This document shows positions 17,848 through 27,455 of a stretch of DNA of 64,000 nt, one piece after another. A program made the translations under genes and the position numbers. The notes under the pieces are model-generated. The model was not told the DNA's origin. It saw only the letters and a list, made by a program, of their open reading frames with translations, and did not search any database. The DNA is taken from the NCBI RefSeq assembly GCF_013911965.1, contig NZ_JACESE010000006.1, forward strand, positions 1 through 64,000, read 5' to 3'. Position 1 is the stretch's first letter, and the number at the start of each line of letters is the position of its first letter. Source of the stretch: Phenylobacterium sp. Lineage in GTDB: Bacteria > Pseudomonadota > Alphaproteobacteria > Caulobacterales > Caulobacteraceae.

Positions 17848-18046
17848 CAGGAACCTTCGAGGACTTCTAGGGCCTCCGCCACGGCCGAAAAGGCCGGTGC
17901 GCAAGGCGATCGGGCGCTTCTAGCCGATCGCACCTGGAGCGGCAAATCCCCGGCGCGCGCTTGCGTCGCGACGCCTCTGCCGTTTCAATCCCGCGCCATA
18001 GAAGACCGTCCCGCACCAGGCGGGTTCGTGGAGGAACGATTTTCAG

Positions 18047-18934
18047 ATGCCCATCTATTATCCCGACATTCTCGACCAGCGGACGCCGGCCCGCACCTTC
18101 ACCTATGGGGACAAGGACGTGATGCTCTACGCGCTCGGCGTGGGCATGGGTCAGGACCCGATGAACGAGACGGAGCTGCCCTTCGTCTATGAAAAGAACC
18201 TCAAGGTCATTCCGACCGCGGCCACCGTCCTGGCGGCCGGCGCCCGGGCCTCGGCCAATGCCGGCCCGGCCCCGCAGATGCCCGAGGGCCACCGCCCCAG
18301 CCAGATCAACTTCCTGATGGTCGTCCATGGCGAGCAGAAGGTGGAGCTGCACAAGCCCCTGCCGACCAAGGGGACCTTCACCGTCGAGGGCCGCACGGTC
18401 GGCGCCTATGACAAGGGCAAGGACAAGGGCGCCGTCGTCATCAATGAATCGGTCTGGACCGACGAGAACGGCGAGAAGGTCGCCACCCTGACCTCCTCGA
18501 CCTTCGCCCGCGGCGACGGCGGTTTCGGCGGCCCCTCCGAAGGGGCGCCCGAGCCGCACAAGGTGCCCGACCGGGCGCCGGACATGTCGGTGGATTTCAC
18601 CACCCGCGAGGACCAGGCCCTGCTCTATCGCCTCAACGGCGACCGGAACCCCCTGCACTCCGATCCGGAATCGGCCAAGCGCTCGGGCTTCCCGCGGCCG
18701 ATCCTTCACGGCCTGTGCACCTACGGCATCACCTGCCGCGCCATCCTGCAGGCGGTGACCGACTTCGATCCCGACCAGATCAAGAGCCACCAGGCGCGCT
18801 TCTCCGCCCCCGTCTTCCCGGGCGACACCATCACGGTGGACATCTGGAAGGACGGCAAGGAGATCAGTTTTGAGGCGCGCGTGAAGGAGCGCAACGCCAC
18901 AGTGATCAAGAACGGGCTGACCGTCCTGCGTTAG
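18047..18934 (+). CDS. MaoC family enoyl-CoA hydratase (hydratase 2 type)
   Basis: The 295-residue protein is a double-hotdog (R)-specific 2-enoyl-CoA hydratase. The C-terminal domain holds the hydratase-2 motif LLYRLNGDRNPLHSDPESAKRSGF, with the catalytic Asp and His in GDRNPLH, followed by PILHGLCTYG. The N-terminal domain (FTYGDKDVMLYALGVGMGQDP) forms the substrate-binding half. The likely role is the hydration step of beta-oxidation of fatty or bile-acid-type side chains. GGAGGAACG upstream provides the ribosome site. The gene is divergent from sapC. Confidence 0.92.
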   Translation: MPIYYPDILDQRTPARTFTYGDKDVMLYALGVGMGQDPMNETELPFVYEKNLKVIPTAATVLAAGARASANAGPAPQMPEGHRPSQINFLMVVHGEQKVELHKPLPTKGTFTVEGRTVGAYDKGKDKGAVVINESVWTDENGEKVATLTSSTFARGDGGFGGPSEGAPEPHKVPDRAPDMSVDFTTREDQALLYRLNGDRNPLHSDPESAKRSGFPRPILHGLCTYGITCRAILQAVTDFDPDQIKSHQARFSAPVFPGDTITVDIWKDGKEISFEARVKERNATVIKNGLTVLR

Positions 18935-18950
18935 GCCTCTCCCGGCTCCG

Positions 18951-18979
18951 GAACGGTTCCCCTGCGGGGGGAGCCGTTC
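18951..18979 (+). terminator. Hairpin after the MaoC gene
   Basis: A 12-bp stem with one G-T wobble (GAACGGTTCCCC arm) and a 5-base loop sits 16 bases after the hydratase stop. It is followed by TAGG rather than a T-tract. Confidence 0.45.
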
Positions 18980-18991
18980 TAGGAGGGTGGG

Positions 18992-19783
18992 ATGATCCGT
19001 ATACATCCCTATCTGGCGGCCCTGGCCGCCGCCGCCGGCCTCGCCGCCTGCGCCGCGTCCGGCGTCTCCCAGGTCGCCGCGCCGGCGGACGCCGAAGCGG
19101 CCAGCTTCGTCCCGCCCGAGATTGAGGGCTATCTCACCGCCGCCGACCTGGACGGCGCGGCCCTCATCGGCCCCCCGCCCGCGCCCGACAGCCCCCGCGG
19201 CCGCTCCGACGCCGCCCGTTTCGCCGAAACCCGGGCGCTGGAGGGGCGCGCGCGCTGGAAGAAGGCCGCGGCCGACGCCGACCTCTGGGGCGGCAAGGCG
19301 CTGAAAGGCTATGCCTGCGCCGCGGGCCTGGACGTCAATCCGAAGACCACGCCCGTCACCGTCCATATCCTGGAGCGGGTCGAGCAGGACGTGCGCACCA
19401 TCGGCACGCCGGCCAAGGATCACTACGGCCGTCCCCGCCCGCTGATCGGCAACGATGCGCCCATCTGCGTCGCCCGCGCAGAGTGGATGAAGACCAACGC
19501 CTCCTATCCTTCGGGCCACGCCATGACGGGTTGGGCCTGGGCGCTGGTGCTGGCCGAACTGGCGCCGGCCAAGGCGAACGAACTGATGGCGGCGGGCAAG
19601 GAGATGGGAACCTCCCGCGTCATCTGCGGCGTCCACTATGAGAGCGACGTGGAAGCCGGCCGGGATCTCGCCGCGGCGATGGTGGCGCGCATGCACGCCG
19701 ATGCGGAGTTCCGCGCCGACATGGAGAAGGCCCGCCGCGAGGTGGCCCGGCTTTCGGCGCCGCCCTCGGGCTGCGGGGGCTAA
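18992..19783 (+). CDS. Class A acid phosphatase (PAP2 family), probable lipoprotein
   Basis: The 263-residue protein has a lipoprotein-type signal peptide with lipobox GLAAC near residue 20. The bacterial class A phosphatase signature follows in order: KDHYGRPRP, YPSGHAMTG with the nucleophile-activating His, and SRVICGVHYESDVEAG with the catalytic His and Asp. It should hydrolyse phosphomonoesters in the periplasm or at the outer membrane. GGAGGGTGGG gives a strong ribosome site. Its stop overlaps, tail to tail, the end of the interrupted acetyltransferase gene on the other strand. Confidence 0.92.
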   Translation: MIRIHPYLAALAAAAGLAACAASGVSQVAAPADAEAASFVPPEIEGYLTAADLDGAALIGPPPAPDSPRGRSDAARFAETRALEGRARWKKAAADADLWGGKALKGYACAAGLDVNPKTTPVTVHILERVEQDVRTIGTPAKDHYGRPRPLIGNDAPICVARAEWMKTNASYPSGHAMTGWAWALVLAELAPAKANELMAAGKEMGTSRVICGVHYESDVEAGRDLAAAMVARMHADAEFRADMEKARREVARLSAPPSGCGG

Positions 19784-20307
19784 GGTGTCGCCACCCAGAC
19801 CCAGGCCGGGCGGAAGGGATCTTCAGCCGGCACGTTGGGGTTCTCGAAGTCGAGATCCTCTCAGCGAGTCAGGCCCAGCCGCGTCATGACCGCCTGAGAC
19901 TTCAGATTGTGCGGACTGGTATAGGCCCACACCTCGGGCAGTCCGAGACGGTGGAAGGCGTCGGCAAGGACGGCGGCGGCGGCCTCGGTGGCGTAGCCCT
20001 GCCCCCAGGCTTCAGGGATCAGCCGCCAGCCGATCTCCGGCGTGCCGGCGATGGGCTGGCTCTCATGGGCGGGCATGACCCCGCACCAGCCCAGCACCCG
20101 CCCGTCGGCGCGACGCTCGACGCAGAACCGGCCATAGCCGAGGCGATCAAAGGTCTCCTCGACCCGCGCCAGCCGCAGGTCGGCTTCCCCGGGGGTCAGC
20201 ACGCCCCCCAGCCAGTCCATCACCTGCGGGTCGGCGCAGATGGCGTGGAAGGCTGGCCGGTCGTCTTCGCGCCACCGCCGCAGGATGAGCCGTTCGGTCT
20301 CGATCAT
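19780..20307 (-). pseudogene. GNAT N-acetyltransferase interrupted by an in-frame TGA
   Basis: The reading frame starts MIETERLILRRWREDDRPAF, has the acetyl-CoA site region (GWRLIPEAWGQGYATEAA) and runs to VMTRLGLTR, where a TGA (19861-19863) stops it at 148 residues. The same frame continues after the stop for 26 codons, EDLDFENPNVPAEDPFRPAW and on, ending at a TAG. That is exactly the tail expected of RimJ/RimL-like GNAT proteins, which normally have about 175 residues. A single base change is therefore likely to have truncated the gene. The shorter protein may still fold, or the stop may be a sequencing error. It lies 39 bases after aguB on the same strand. Confidence 0.75.
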
Positions 20308-20346
20308 GCGGAAAGCTTAGGCGGCGCGCGCACGCCGCGCCATGGC

Positions 20347-21225
20347 TCAGGCGGGACACGGCCCGGCGAGCGCCCCATAGAGGTCCGTCCGCCGGTCGCG
20401 GAAGAAGCCCCAGGCCGCGCGATGGGTGGCCAGGAAATCCAGGTCGAATTCGGCGGCCAGCACCCCTTCGTCGTCACGGCCGAACTCGGCCACCAGGTCG
20501 CCGCGGTGATCGGCGATGAAGGAGGAGCCGTAGAAGCGCTGGCCGCCGCCGGGATAGCCGTCCCAGGGCTCGAAGCCTGTGCGGTTGGCGCCGATCACGG
20601 GAATGACGTTGGAGACCGCGTGGCCCTGCATGGCCCGCCGCCAGGGGGCGGCGGTGTCCAGGGTCTCGTCATGCGGCTCCGAGCCGATGGCGGTGGGATA
20701 GAAGAGCGCTTCGGCCCCCATCAGGGCCATGGCGCGTGCGGCCTCCGGGTACCACTGGTCCCAGCAGATGCCGACGCCGATGCGCCCGAAGCGGGTGTCC
20801 CAGACGCGGAAGCCCGTGTCGCCAGGGCGGAAGTAGTACTTCTCCATATAGCCGGGGCCGTCCGGGATATGGCTCTTGCGATAGACGCCCATCAGCGAGC
20901 CGTCGGCGTCGACCATGACCAGGCTGTTGAAATAGTGCGGCCCTTCGCGCTCGAAGATCGAGATCGGCAGGACCACGCCCAGCTCGCCGGCCAGCGGCGC
21001 GAGCGCGGTGACGCAGGGATGCTCGCGCCAGGGATGGGCGGTGGCGAACCAGCGCTCCTCCTGGGCCACGCAGAAGTACGGTCCCTGGAACAGCTCCGAG
21101 GGCAGGATCACCTGGGCGCCGCCGTCGGCCGCCTGGCGGATGAAGTCGGCGGTCTTCCTGATGTTGGCGTCCAGGTCCATGCCGTAGCTGGTCTGGATGG
21201 CGGCGGTCTTCAGGATACGGGCCAT
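20347..21225 (-). CDS. aguB: N-carbamoylputrescine amidase
   Basis: This nitrilase-fold enzyme hydrolyses N-carbamoylputrescine to putrescine. The 292-residue protein has the Glu-Lys-Cys triad: E44 in LPSELF, K117 in YRKSHIP and C154 in GICWDQWYPE. The AguB-typical YFNSLVMVDADG and YYFRPGDTGF stretches are present. Its ATG shares a TGATG junction with the aguA stop, so the two enzymes are translationally coupled and form the agmatine-to-putrescine route. It is cytoplasmic. Confidence 0.95.
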   Translation of the reverse strand: MARILKTAAIQTSYGMDLDANIRKTADFIRQAADGGAQVILPSELFQGPYFCVAQEERWFATAHPWREHPCVTALAPLAGELGVVLPISIFEREGPHYFNSLVMVDADGSLMGVYRKSHIPDGPGYMEKYYFRPGDTGFRVWDTRFGRIGVGICWDQWYPEAARAMALMGAEALFYPTAIGSEPHDETLDTAAPWRRAMQGHAVSNVIPVIGANRTGFEPWDGYPGGGQRFYGSSFIADHRGDLVAEFGRDDEGVLAAEFDLDFLATHRAAWGFFRDRRTDLYGALAGPCPA

Positions 21226-22229
21226 CAGGCGGGCTCCTGCTGGGTGATGCAGTGGAAGGATCCGCCGCCGGTCAGGATGGCGGTGGACGGCAGGCCGATG
21301 ACGGCGCGGTCGGGGAAGACGGTCCTGAGCGCCTCGATGGCCATCTCGCCCGGGCGCTCCTCGTAGATCGGCACGATCACCGCCTTGTTGGCGATGATGA
21401 AGTTCATGTGCGAGGCCGGCACATAGACGCCGTCCTCGTCCTCCACCCAGCCGGGCGAAGGGATGCGGACCACCTTCAGCGGCCGCCCCTGCGCATCGGT
21501 CATGGCGGCCAGCCGGCGGGCGGCGTCGTCATAGGCGTCGAGGTTCGGATCGCCGCGGCCGAAGCCCACCGGGCAGACCGCCACGCCGGGCGCGACGAAG
21601 CGGGCCAGATTGTCGACATGGCCGTCGGTGTGGTCGTTCTGCAGGCCCTCGCCCAGCCAGAGCGTCTTGCGCACGCCGAGCGCATTCGCCAGCGCCTCTT
21701 CGGCCAGGTCCCGGGTCCAGCCGGGATTGCGGTTGGCGTTCAGCAGGCACTGGCCCGTGGTCAGCACCGTGCCGAAGCCGTCGTGGTCCAGCGCCCCGCC
21801 CTCCAGAACGAAATCGTGGCGGACGAGCGGCGTCAGCGCATGGGCTGCGATCTGGCCGGCGACGGTGTCGTCGTGCTCCAGCTCGTACTTGCCGCCCCAG
21901 CCGTTGAAGCGGAAGGCCCGCGCAGACAGCGTTTCGCCCTCCTTGGCGAAGATCGGTCCTGTGTCGCGCAGCCAGATGTCGCCGAAGGCGCCGGGCACGA
22001 TCTCCACGCCCTCGGCCCCGTCCAGCAGGCGCCGCGCGACGGCCTCGCCCTCGGGGCTGCCGGTCAGGAGGCGCACGCGTTCGCCGCCGGGTCCGCCCAG
22101 GGCGCGGGCGAGCGCGGCCACCTCGGCCTCGGCCGCGGGCAGGTCGTCCTCCCAGAGGTCTTCGTGGCTCGGAAAGCCCAGCCACATGGCGCGGTGCGGC
22201 GCCCATTCGGCAGGAACGACAAGGCTCAT
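21225..22229 (-). CDS. aguA: Agmatine deiminase
   Basis: The enzyme converts agmatine to N-carbamoylputrescine and ammonia. The 334-residue protein belongs to the guanidine-modifying superfamily. It has GDIWLRDTGP, NDHTDGHVDN with the catalytic His, and a C-terminal GGGSFHCIT with the nucleophilic Cys327. The start MSLVVPAEWAPHRAMWLGFP is preceded by GGAGGGGA at good spacing; an in-frame ATG 31 codons upstream is not supported. It is the first gene of the aguA-aguB pair. No arginine decarboxylase is in the window. Confidence 0.95.
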   Translation of the reverse strand: MSLVVPAEWAPHRAMWLGFPSHEDLWEDDLPAAEAEVAALARALGGPGGERVRLLTGSPEGEAVARRLLDGAEGVEIVPGAFGDIWLRDTGPIFAKEGETLSARAFRFNGWGGKYELEHDDTVAGQIAAHALTPLVRHDFVLEGGALDHDGFGTVLTTGQCLLNANRNPGWTRDLAEEALANALGVRKTLWLGEGLQNDHTDGHVDNLARFVAPGVAVCPVGFGRGDPNLDAYDDAARRLAAMTDAQGRPLKVVRIPSPGWVEDEDGVYVPASHMNFIIANKAVIVPIYEERPGEMAIEALRTVFPDRAVIGLPSTAILTGGGSFHCITQQEPA

Positions 22230-22349
22230 GGAAGCTCCCCTCCGGTTCGGCCCCGCGGCGGGCGGGCGCGGCCCCTGTAGCACAGGAGGCGCGCAGATGG
22301 GCGCACAGGGGGGCTGCGTCAAGCGCCGCCGCCCTGCGACCCTTCGCCC

Positions 22350-22380
22350 AAACGAAAAGGGGCGGCCGCAAGGCCGCCCC
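22350..22380 (-). terminator. Intrinsic terminator of the TonB receptor gene
   Basis: On the minus strand a perfect 9-bp stem (GGGGCGGCC with its complement, 4-base loop) is followed by TTTTCGTTT. It lies 30 bases beyond the receptor's stop codon. Confidence 0.9.
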
Positions 22381-22409
22381 TCCCGTTCGTTCGGACAGCG
22401 TCGTCCGGC

Positions 22410-25400
22410 TTAGAAGCGGTACTTCACGCCGAACTTGATCCGCCACAGCGAGCTTTCCGGCACCACGAACGGATCGATCGCGGTGGGGCTGCCCGAGTAG
22501 AGGTAGGTGGCGTTCGGCGCGCCGCAGTTGACGGCCGTGGTCGTGCCCGCGGCGACGCAGGAGACCGTGGCGACCGGCACCGAACGGTGGAAGTCGTACT
22601 GTTCGAGTTTGCCCCACTCGTCGTTGAGCAGGTTCCCGAGGTTTTCGACGTCCATATAGACCTGCAGCTTGGCGCCGCCCGGGAAGAAGGCCGGGAGCTC
22701 CTGGCTGATACGCAGGTCGACCGTGGTCACGTCCGGCGTGTTGAACGCGTTCCGCGGGGCGATGCCGCCGGCATAGGCCGACAGACCGCTCGACTTCACG
22801 AAGGCATCGAAGGCGCCGACGTCGAAGCCCGGCGCATAGCGCACGATCGGGTCGCTGGTCGCGGTGATCGAACCGCCGGCCATTTGCGGCACGTAGAACA
22901 GGGCGTTCGACGTCGCCTGACGGCCCGAATAGGAGGACACGTTGTAACCGAAGTCGTTATCGAAGCTGCCGGACCGGCTGCCCGCAAAGGTGTAGCTGAA
23001 CGGCAGGCCCGTGCGGTTCTCGGCGAACACCTGGATCGAGGTCTCGTTGTCACCGAAGAAGGCGCGGCTATAGCCGAAGTTCATCGTCCAGCGCTCGGCC
23101 ACCTCGTAGTCGGAGGTTTCCGCGGGCGGGTTCTGCGGGTTGGCGGTGCCGTACCGGGTATAGCTCGACTGAGCGATCGAGCTGGTCATCGGGTTGGCGT
23201 CTTCGGCGTCGGTATGGGTGTAGCCGAGGCTGAAGTTCAGACCGTCCCAGACACCTTCACGCCAGGCCTTGTCGACCACCAGGGCGATCGATTCCGAGCT
23301 GCCCTTCTTGGTGTTGGTCAGCAGGAAGTCGTTCTCGTTGCCGGCGGTCGCGCCCATGGTCGACTGCGAGAACACCGGACGGCCATCGGGGGCCACGCCG
23401 GTCTGGACCGAGCGCAAATTGTACCAGAGCAGGGCGTTCTCGTTGACGGACTTCAGGTAAGCCGCGGTGAAGCGCCAGTTGTCGCCGAAGCGGCCGAAGT
23501 CCGCATTGTAGACGGCCGTCAGATTGCCCTTCCAGGCGGTCGGGATCTTCAGCGCCGGGTCGATGGCGTTCACATTGCCCGCGCGCGGCGTGAAGGTGCA
23601 GCCGGCCGGCGCCTTCGTCAGATCGACGTTGGTGAAGGGCGCGGCGGGGCAGATGGCGTTGGTCTGGTTGACCCCGTTGTTGGCGAACGGGTTGGAGATC
23701 CAGACGTTCAGGCCGGTCGAGGAGAAGCGGCCGATGCCGCCCGAAAGGGTCAGGTTGCTGGTGGCGTCCCAGTTGAAGGAGACGCGCGGCAGGACCACGC
23801 TCTTGCCGTCCAGGTTCGCCGTATTCGTGAAGCCGTGGCGCGAGAAGAAGGCCGCGTTCTCGTTCGGCTGGTCATCCATGTCGTACCAGTCGTAGCGGAC
23901 GCCCGCGGTGATATCGAACACCGGGGTGACCTGCAGACGGTCTTCGGCATAGAGGCTCGACAGGCGATAATCGAAGTTCGCCGCGCCGAGACGCGCCGTG
24001 CCCAGGGTCGCCGGGACGGTGCCCGCCGTCGGATCGACCCCCCCCGTCAGGCTGAAGCCGGCCGCGCGCCGCGCCAGGAAGTCGGCGTAGCTGTTGAAGG
24101 TCCAGGTGCCGAGGGAGTTCGACACGAAGACGTTCAGGATGTCGTTGGTTTCCGTGCGGAAGCCGAACAGGGCGTCATGGTCGCCGTAGCTGTAGCGGCC
24201 GATGGCCTCGAACGTGTCGGTCTTCACGTTGAGATAGTTGTCGTGCCGGAAGGTGTCGGCGCCGAAGCGGATCTGCGGCGTGCCGGAGCCGGCGGAGACG
24301 CCCGGAAGGTCGGCGACGTTCACTTCCACCTGACCGACGCTCAGCCCGCTGAGCGGGATCTGGGTGGTCTCGGTTTCCTTGCTGGAGTAGCGCACCTCGG
24401 TCGAGAAGGCGTCGGTCCAGTCGGAATTGAGCTGAACGGTGTAGGTCGTGAGCTCTTCGGTCTTGTTGTACTGGTTCGACTCCAGGCCCACGCGAGGCTG
24501 GGTGGTCGAGTTGCCGTTGGCGAAGACCGAACCGACGGAGCCGTTCAGCGAGTTGCCGACGGTGTTCTGATAGATGAACGACGCGCGGTGGTCGTCGGTG
24601 ATGTTCCAGTCCAGCTTGCCGAGCCACTTCTCGTCTTCGACCGGGAAGGCGCCGCTGAGGTAGGAGCCCGGATCGTAGCCGTAGATGCGCTGCGTCGCTT
24701 CTCGGAAGGTCTCGACCGCGGTCGCGCTGATGCGCGGGATCTCAACGGCGGCGCCGGAGCCGACGGGACCGGTGTCGAAGCCGAGCTGGCCATCGAACTT
24801 TTCGTACGAGCCAAAGAAGAACAGACGGTCGCGGATGATCGGGCCGCCGAGCGTGGCGCCCCAGGTCTTCTCCTCGAAGACGCTGCTGTAGTCGACGCCG
24901 TCTACGGTGTCGCCGCGCAGGCTGTCGTCGCTGTACTCGTAGAAGAGCGAGCCCGAGAAGCTGTTGCCGCCCGACTTGGTGACCGCGTTGATCTGGCCGC
25001 CCAGGAAGCCATTGTTGATCACGCTATAGGGCGCCGAGGAGACGTTCACCGCTTCGATCGCGTCGAGCGAGATCGGCGAACGCTGGGTCGGGTAGCCGTT
25101 GTTGTTCAGACCGAAATCGTCGTTCTGGCGGATGCCGTTGACGGTCAGCTGGTTGAACCGGGTGTTCACGCCGCCGAAAGAGATCGCGTCCGAATTGGTC
25201 GGGTCGATCGTGGCGAACGGGTCGAGGCGGGCCACGTCCTTGAGGTCGCGGCTGATCGACGGCAGGGAGGCGATGTCGCCGGCCGTGAAGTTCGACGACG
25301 GACCGCCCTGGGCCGGGGCGGCGGCCGCGGCGGTGACAACCAGCTCGGCCACCTCGGCCTCACCAGCGGCGCCCAGGCGGACATCGACCACGGCGGCGTC

Positions 25401-25712
25401 GCCGACGCCCACCGCTTGCAGGGTCGTGGCCCCGGCGCCGAACTGCGGCGCACTGGCGGTGATGCGGTAGGGGCCGCCGACGCGCAGGCCGCGCGCGGAG
25501 TAGATGCCGTCCGCGCCCGTCATCGTGGTGGTCGCACCGCCCGTCGGGACGTGGGTGATCGTCACGGTCGCGCCGGCGACCGGAGCGCCCGCGCCATCGA
25601 CGATCTGGCCGCGGATCGCCGCGGTGGTTTCCTGCGCGTAGACCGCGCTGCCCATGGCGCAGACGAGCGCCGTGAGAGCCGCGCCGCCGGCGAGCCTCTT
25701 CATGGAAGTCAT
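22410..25712 (-). CDS. TonB-dependent outer-membrane receptor with carboxypeptidase-like N-terminal domain
   Basis: The product of about 1100 residues has a signal peptide ending GSAVYAQ. A carboxypeptidase-regulatory-like beta-sandwich follows (IRGQIVDGAGAPVAGATVTI to about residue 100), then a TonB plug domain (PSISRDLKDVARLDPF, FNQLTVNGIRQND). The rest is a 22-strand barrel ending in WRIKFGVKYRF with the terminal aromatic. This is the Oar-like class. It lacks a readable substrate, though Oar-like receptors are linked to peptide or protein uptake. The start MTSMKRLAGG follows AGGGGA; a second Met is three codons on. It has its own terminator and no adjacent TonB or regulator gene. Confidence 0.93.
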   Translation of the reverse strand: MTSMKRLAGGAALTALVCAMGSAVYAQETTAAIRGQIVDGAGAPVAGATVTITHVPTGGATTTMTGADGIYSARGLRVGGPYRITASAPQFGAGATTLQAVGVGDAAVVDVRLGAAGEAEVAELVVTAAAAAPAQGGPSSNFTAGDIASLPSISRDLKDVARLDPFATIDPTNSDAISFGGVNTRFNQLTVNGIRQNDDFGLNNNGYPTQRSPISLDAIEAVNVSSAPYSVINNGFLGGQINAVTKSGGNSFSGSLFYEYSDDSLRGDTVDGVDYSSVFEEKTWGATLGGPIIRDRLFFFGSYEKFDGQLGFDTGPVGSGAAVEIPRISATAVETFREATQRIYGYDPGSYLSGAFPVEDEKWLGKLDWNITDDHRASFIYQNTVGNSLNGSVGSVFANGNSTTQPRVGLESNQYNKTEELTTYTVQLNSDWTDAFSTEVRYSSKETETTQIPLSGLSVGQVEVNVADLPGVSAGSGTPQIRFGADTFRHDNYLNVKTDTFEAIGRYSYGDHDALFGFRTETNDILNVFVSNSLGTWTFNSYADFLARRAAGFSLTGGVDPTAGTVPATLGTARLGAANFDYRLSSLYAEDRLQVTPVFDITAGVRYDWYDMDDQPNENAAFFSRHGFTNTANLDGKSVVLPRVSFNWDATSNLTLSGGIGRFSSTGLNVWISNPFANNGVNQTNAICPAAPFTNVDLTKAPAGCTFTPRAGNVNAIDPALKIPTAWKGNLTAVYNADFGRFGDNWRFTAAYLKSVNENALLWYNLRSVQTGVAPDGRPVFSQSTMGATAGNENDFLLTNTKKGSSESIALVVDKAWREGVWDGLNFSLGYTHTDAEDANPMTSSIAQSSYTRYGTANPQNPPAETSDYEVAERWTMNFGYSRAFFGDNETSIQVFAENRTGLPFSYTFAGSRSGSFDNDFGYNVSSYSGRQATSNALFYVPQMAGGSITATSDPIVRYAPGFDVGAFDAFVKSSGLSAYAGGIAPRNAFNTPDVTTVDLRISQELPAFFPGGAKLQVYMDVENLGNLLNDEWGKLEQYDFHRSVPVATVSCVAAGTTTAVNCGAPNATYLYSGSPTAIDPFVVPESSLWRIKFGVKYRF

Positions 25713-25919
25713 TGTGAGATTCCCCTCTCCATCGAGAACCGGAGCGGGCATACGCACAGGCGCTCCGAGTCCGGCGCTCTATACCGTCAACTCTCCCGTT
25801 TGTTGGTGATGGATTTGTGACGCAGGCCGCCTGTTGTCACGGCGCCACAGTGACGGGCGCCGCGGCCTTTACATCGCCCTCCGGGCGAGCAACGGTCCGC
25901 GCGCTTTTGGAGCCCAAGC

Positions 25920-27455
25920 TTGTCGCAGACCGCCGATCCCGCCCGCGCCGCCTGGCGCGCCGCCCTGGCCATCACGCTCGCCCTGACGGTCGTGCGCCTG
26001 GTGGCGCTCTTCGTCACGCCGCTCGAGCTCTACCCCGACGAAGCCCAGTACTGGCTGTGGTCGAGGACGCTGGATTTCGGTTATTTTTCAAAGCCTCCCA
26101 TGGTCGCCTGGGGCATCTGGGCGACCACTGCGCTGGGGGGTGATTCCGAGCCCTTCGTGCGGCTTTCGGCGCCTCTGTTCCAGGCCGCGGCGGCCCTCTT
26201 CGTCTTCCTGATCGGCCGCCGGCTGTACGGTCCGCAGACGGGGCTGGCGGCCTGCGCCCTCTATCTGCTGACGCCCGGCGTGCAGCTCTCGGCGGCGGTG
26301 GTGGCCACCGACGCGGCGCTGCTCTGCTTCCTCTCCGGGGCCCTGGCCGCCTACGTTTTCCTTCCGCAGACGGACGGATCGCGACGCTTGGTCGCGGCCG
26401 CCGGGGCGGGCGCCCTGCTCGGCCTCGCCTTTCTCTCGAAATATGCCGCCGTGTACGCCCTGATCGGGGTGGCCCTGCACCTCGTCGCCGATCGCGAGGC
26501 GCGGAAGGTCTGGTCGCCGCCGACCGTCGCGGCGGCCCTGGGCGCCCTGCTGCTCGTGCTGGCCCCGAACCTCGTCTGGAACGCCGCCCACGGCTTCTCC
26601 ACGGTCCAGCACACCGCGGCCAACGCCAACTGGGCGGCGGCGGAGCTCTTCAATCCCGGCGAACTCCTCGACTATCTCGCCTCGCAGTTCGGCGTCTTCG
26701 GGCCCATCCCCTTCGCCGTCCTGGCCGGAGGCGGCGTCGTGATGGCGCTGCGCCGCCGACTGACGCGGCAGGACCTGCTGCTGCTGTGCTTCGCCGCCCC
26801 GCCGATGATCATCGTCGCGGTCCAGGCCCTGATCAGCCGGGCCAACGCCAACTGGGCGGCGGCCGGCTATGCCGCCGGCGTCGTGCTGGTCGCCGCCTGG
26901 CTGCTGCGCTGGCGCGCGCGCGGCTGGTTCATCGGGGCGCTGGCGACGCAAGGGGTCGTCGCAGCCCTCTTCCTGGCCTTCGTGCTCTCGCCGGAGCTCG
27001 CCGACCGCATGGGCATGGCCAACGCCTTCAAGCGCGCCAAGGGCTGGTCGCAGCTGACCGAGGCCCTGACCGACCGGGCCATGCACGACCTGTCGCTGGA
27101 CGCCGTCGCCGTCGACGACCGCTTCATGTTCAACGCCGCGGCCTATTACGGGCGGGACTATTTCGCCCGGCCGGACGCCGCGCCGCTGCGCATGTGGGTG
27201 CGCACCGCCCATCCACAGAACCAGGCCGAGGTCGAGGCGCCGCTCGCAGGGACCGAGGGCGGGCGGGTCCTGGCCATCAGCGTGGAGCCCGACTTCACCC
27301 CCGAGATGAAGGCCGACTTCCGCAGCGTGTCGGACACCGAGATCGTCAATGTCCGGCTGGACAGCGAACGCAGCCGCCGGGCGGAGCTGTTCCTGGCCGA
27401 GGGCTACGAGCGCCGGCCGCGCGATCCGCTCACCGGCCTCCCCACACCGCCTTGA
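25920..27455 (+). CDS. Family 39 glycosyltransferase (ArnT/PMT-like membrane protein)
   Basis: The 511-residue membrane protein has about ten hydrophobic segments. The first loop carries the acidic motif ELYPDEAQYWLWSRTLDFGYFSKPPMVAW, typical of GT39 enzymes that use a polyprenyl-phosphate sugar donor. A soluble C-terminal part of about 130 residues follows. Acceptor and sugar are not readable; lipid A or a surface glycan are possible. Translation starts at TTG (SQTADPARAAW), with a TGGAG site about eight bases upstream; no ATG fits. Its 3' end overlaps msrA on the other strand by 26 bases. Confidence 0.85.
   Translation: MSQTADPARAAWRAALAITLALTVVRLVALFVTPLELYPDEAQYWLWSRTLDFGYFSKPPMVAWGIWATTALGGDSEPFVRLSAPLFQAAAALFVFLIGRRLYGPQTGLAACALYLLTPGVQLSAAVVATDAALLCFLSGALAAYVFLPQTDGSRRLVAAAGAGALLGLAFLSKYAAVYALIGVALHLVADREARKVWSPPTVAAALGALLLVLAPNLVWNAAHGFSTVQHTAANANWAAAELFNPGELLDYLASQFGVFGPIPFAVLAGGGVVMALRRRLTRQDLLLLCFAAPPMIIVAVQALISRANANWAAAGYAAGVVLVAAWLLRWRARGWFIGALATQGVVAALFLAFVLSPELADRMGMANAFKRAKGWSQLTEALTDRAMHDLSLDAVAVDDRFMFNAAAYYGRDYFARPDAAPLRMWVRTAHPQNQAEVEAPLAGTEGGRVLAISVEPDFTPEMKADFRSVSDTEIVNVRLDSERSRRAELFLAEGYERRPRDPLTGLPTPP

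Noticed and set aside
18950-18979. GGAAC and CGTT boxes before the acid phosphatase gene
   Set aside because: They are 22 bases apart and belong to a terminator-like hairpin, so they do not fit an EcfG promoter.
22587-25820. A 1077-codon open frame antisense to the TonB receptor
   Set aside because: The minus-strand frame has signal peptide, plug, barrel and terminal aromatic; the antisense translation shows no domain.
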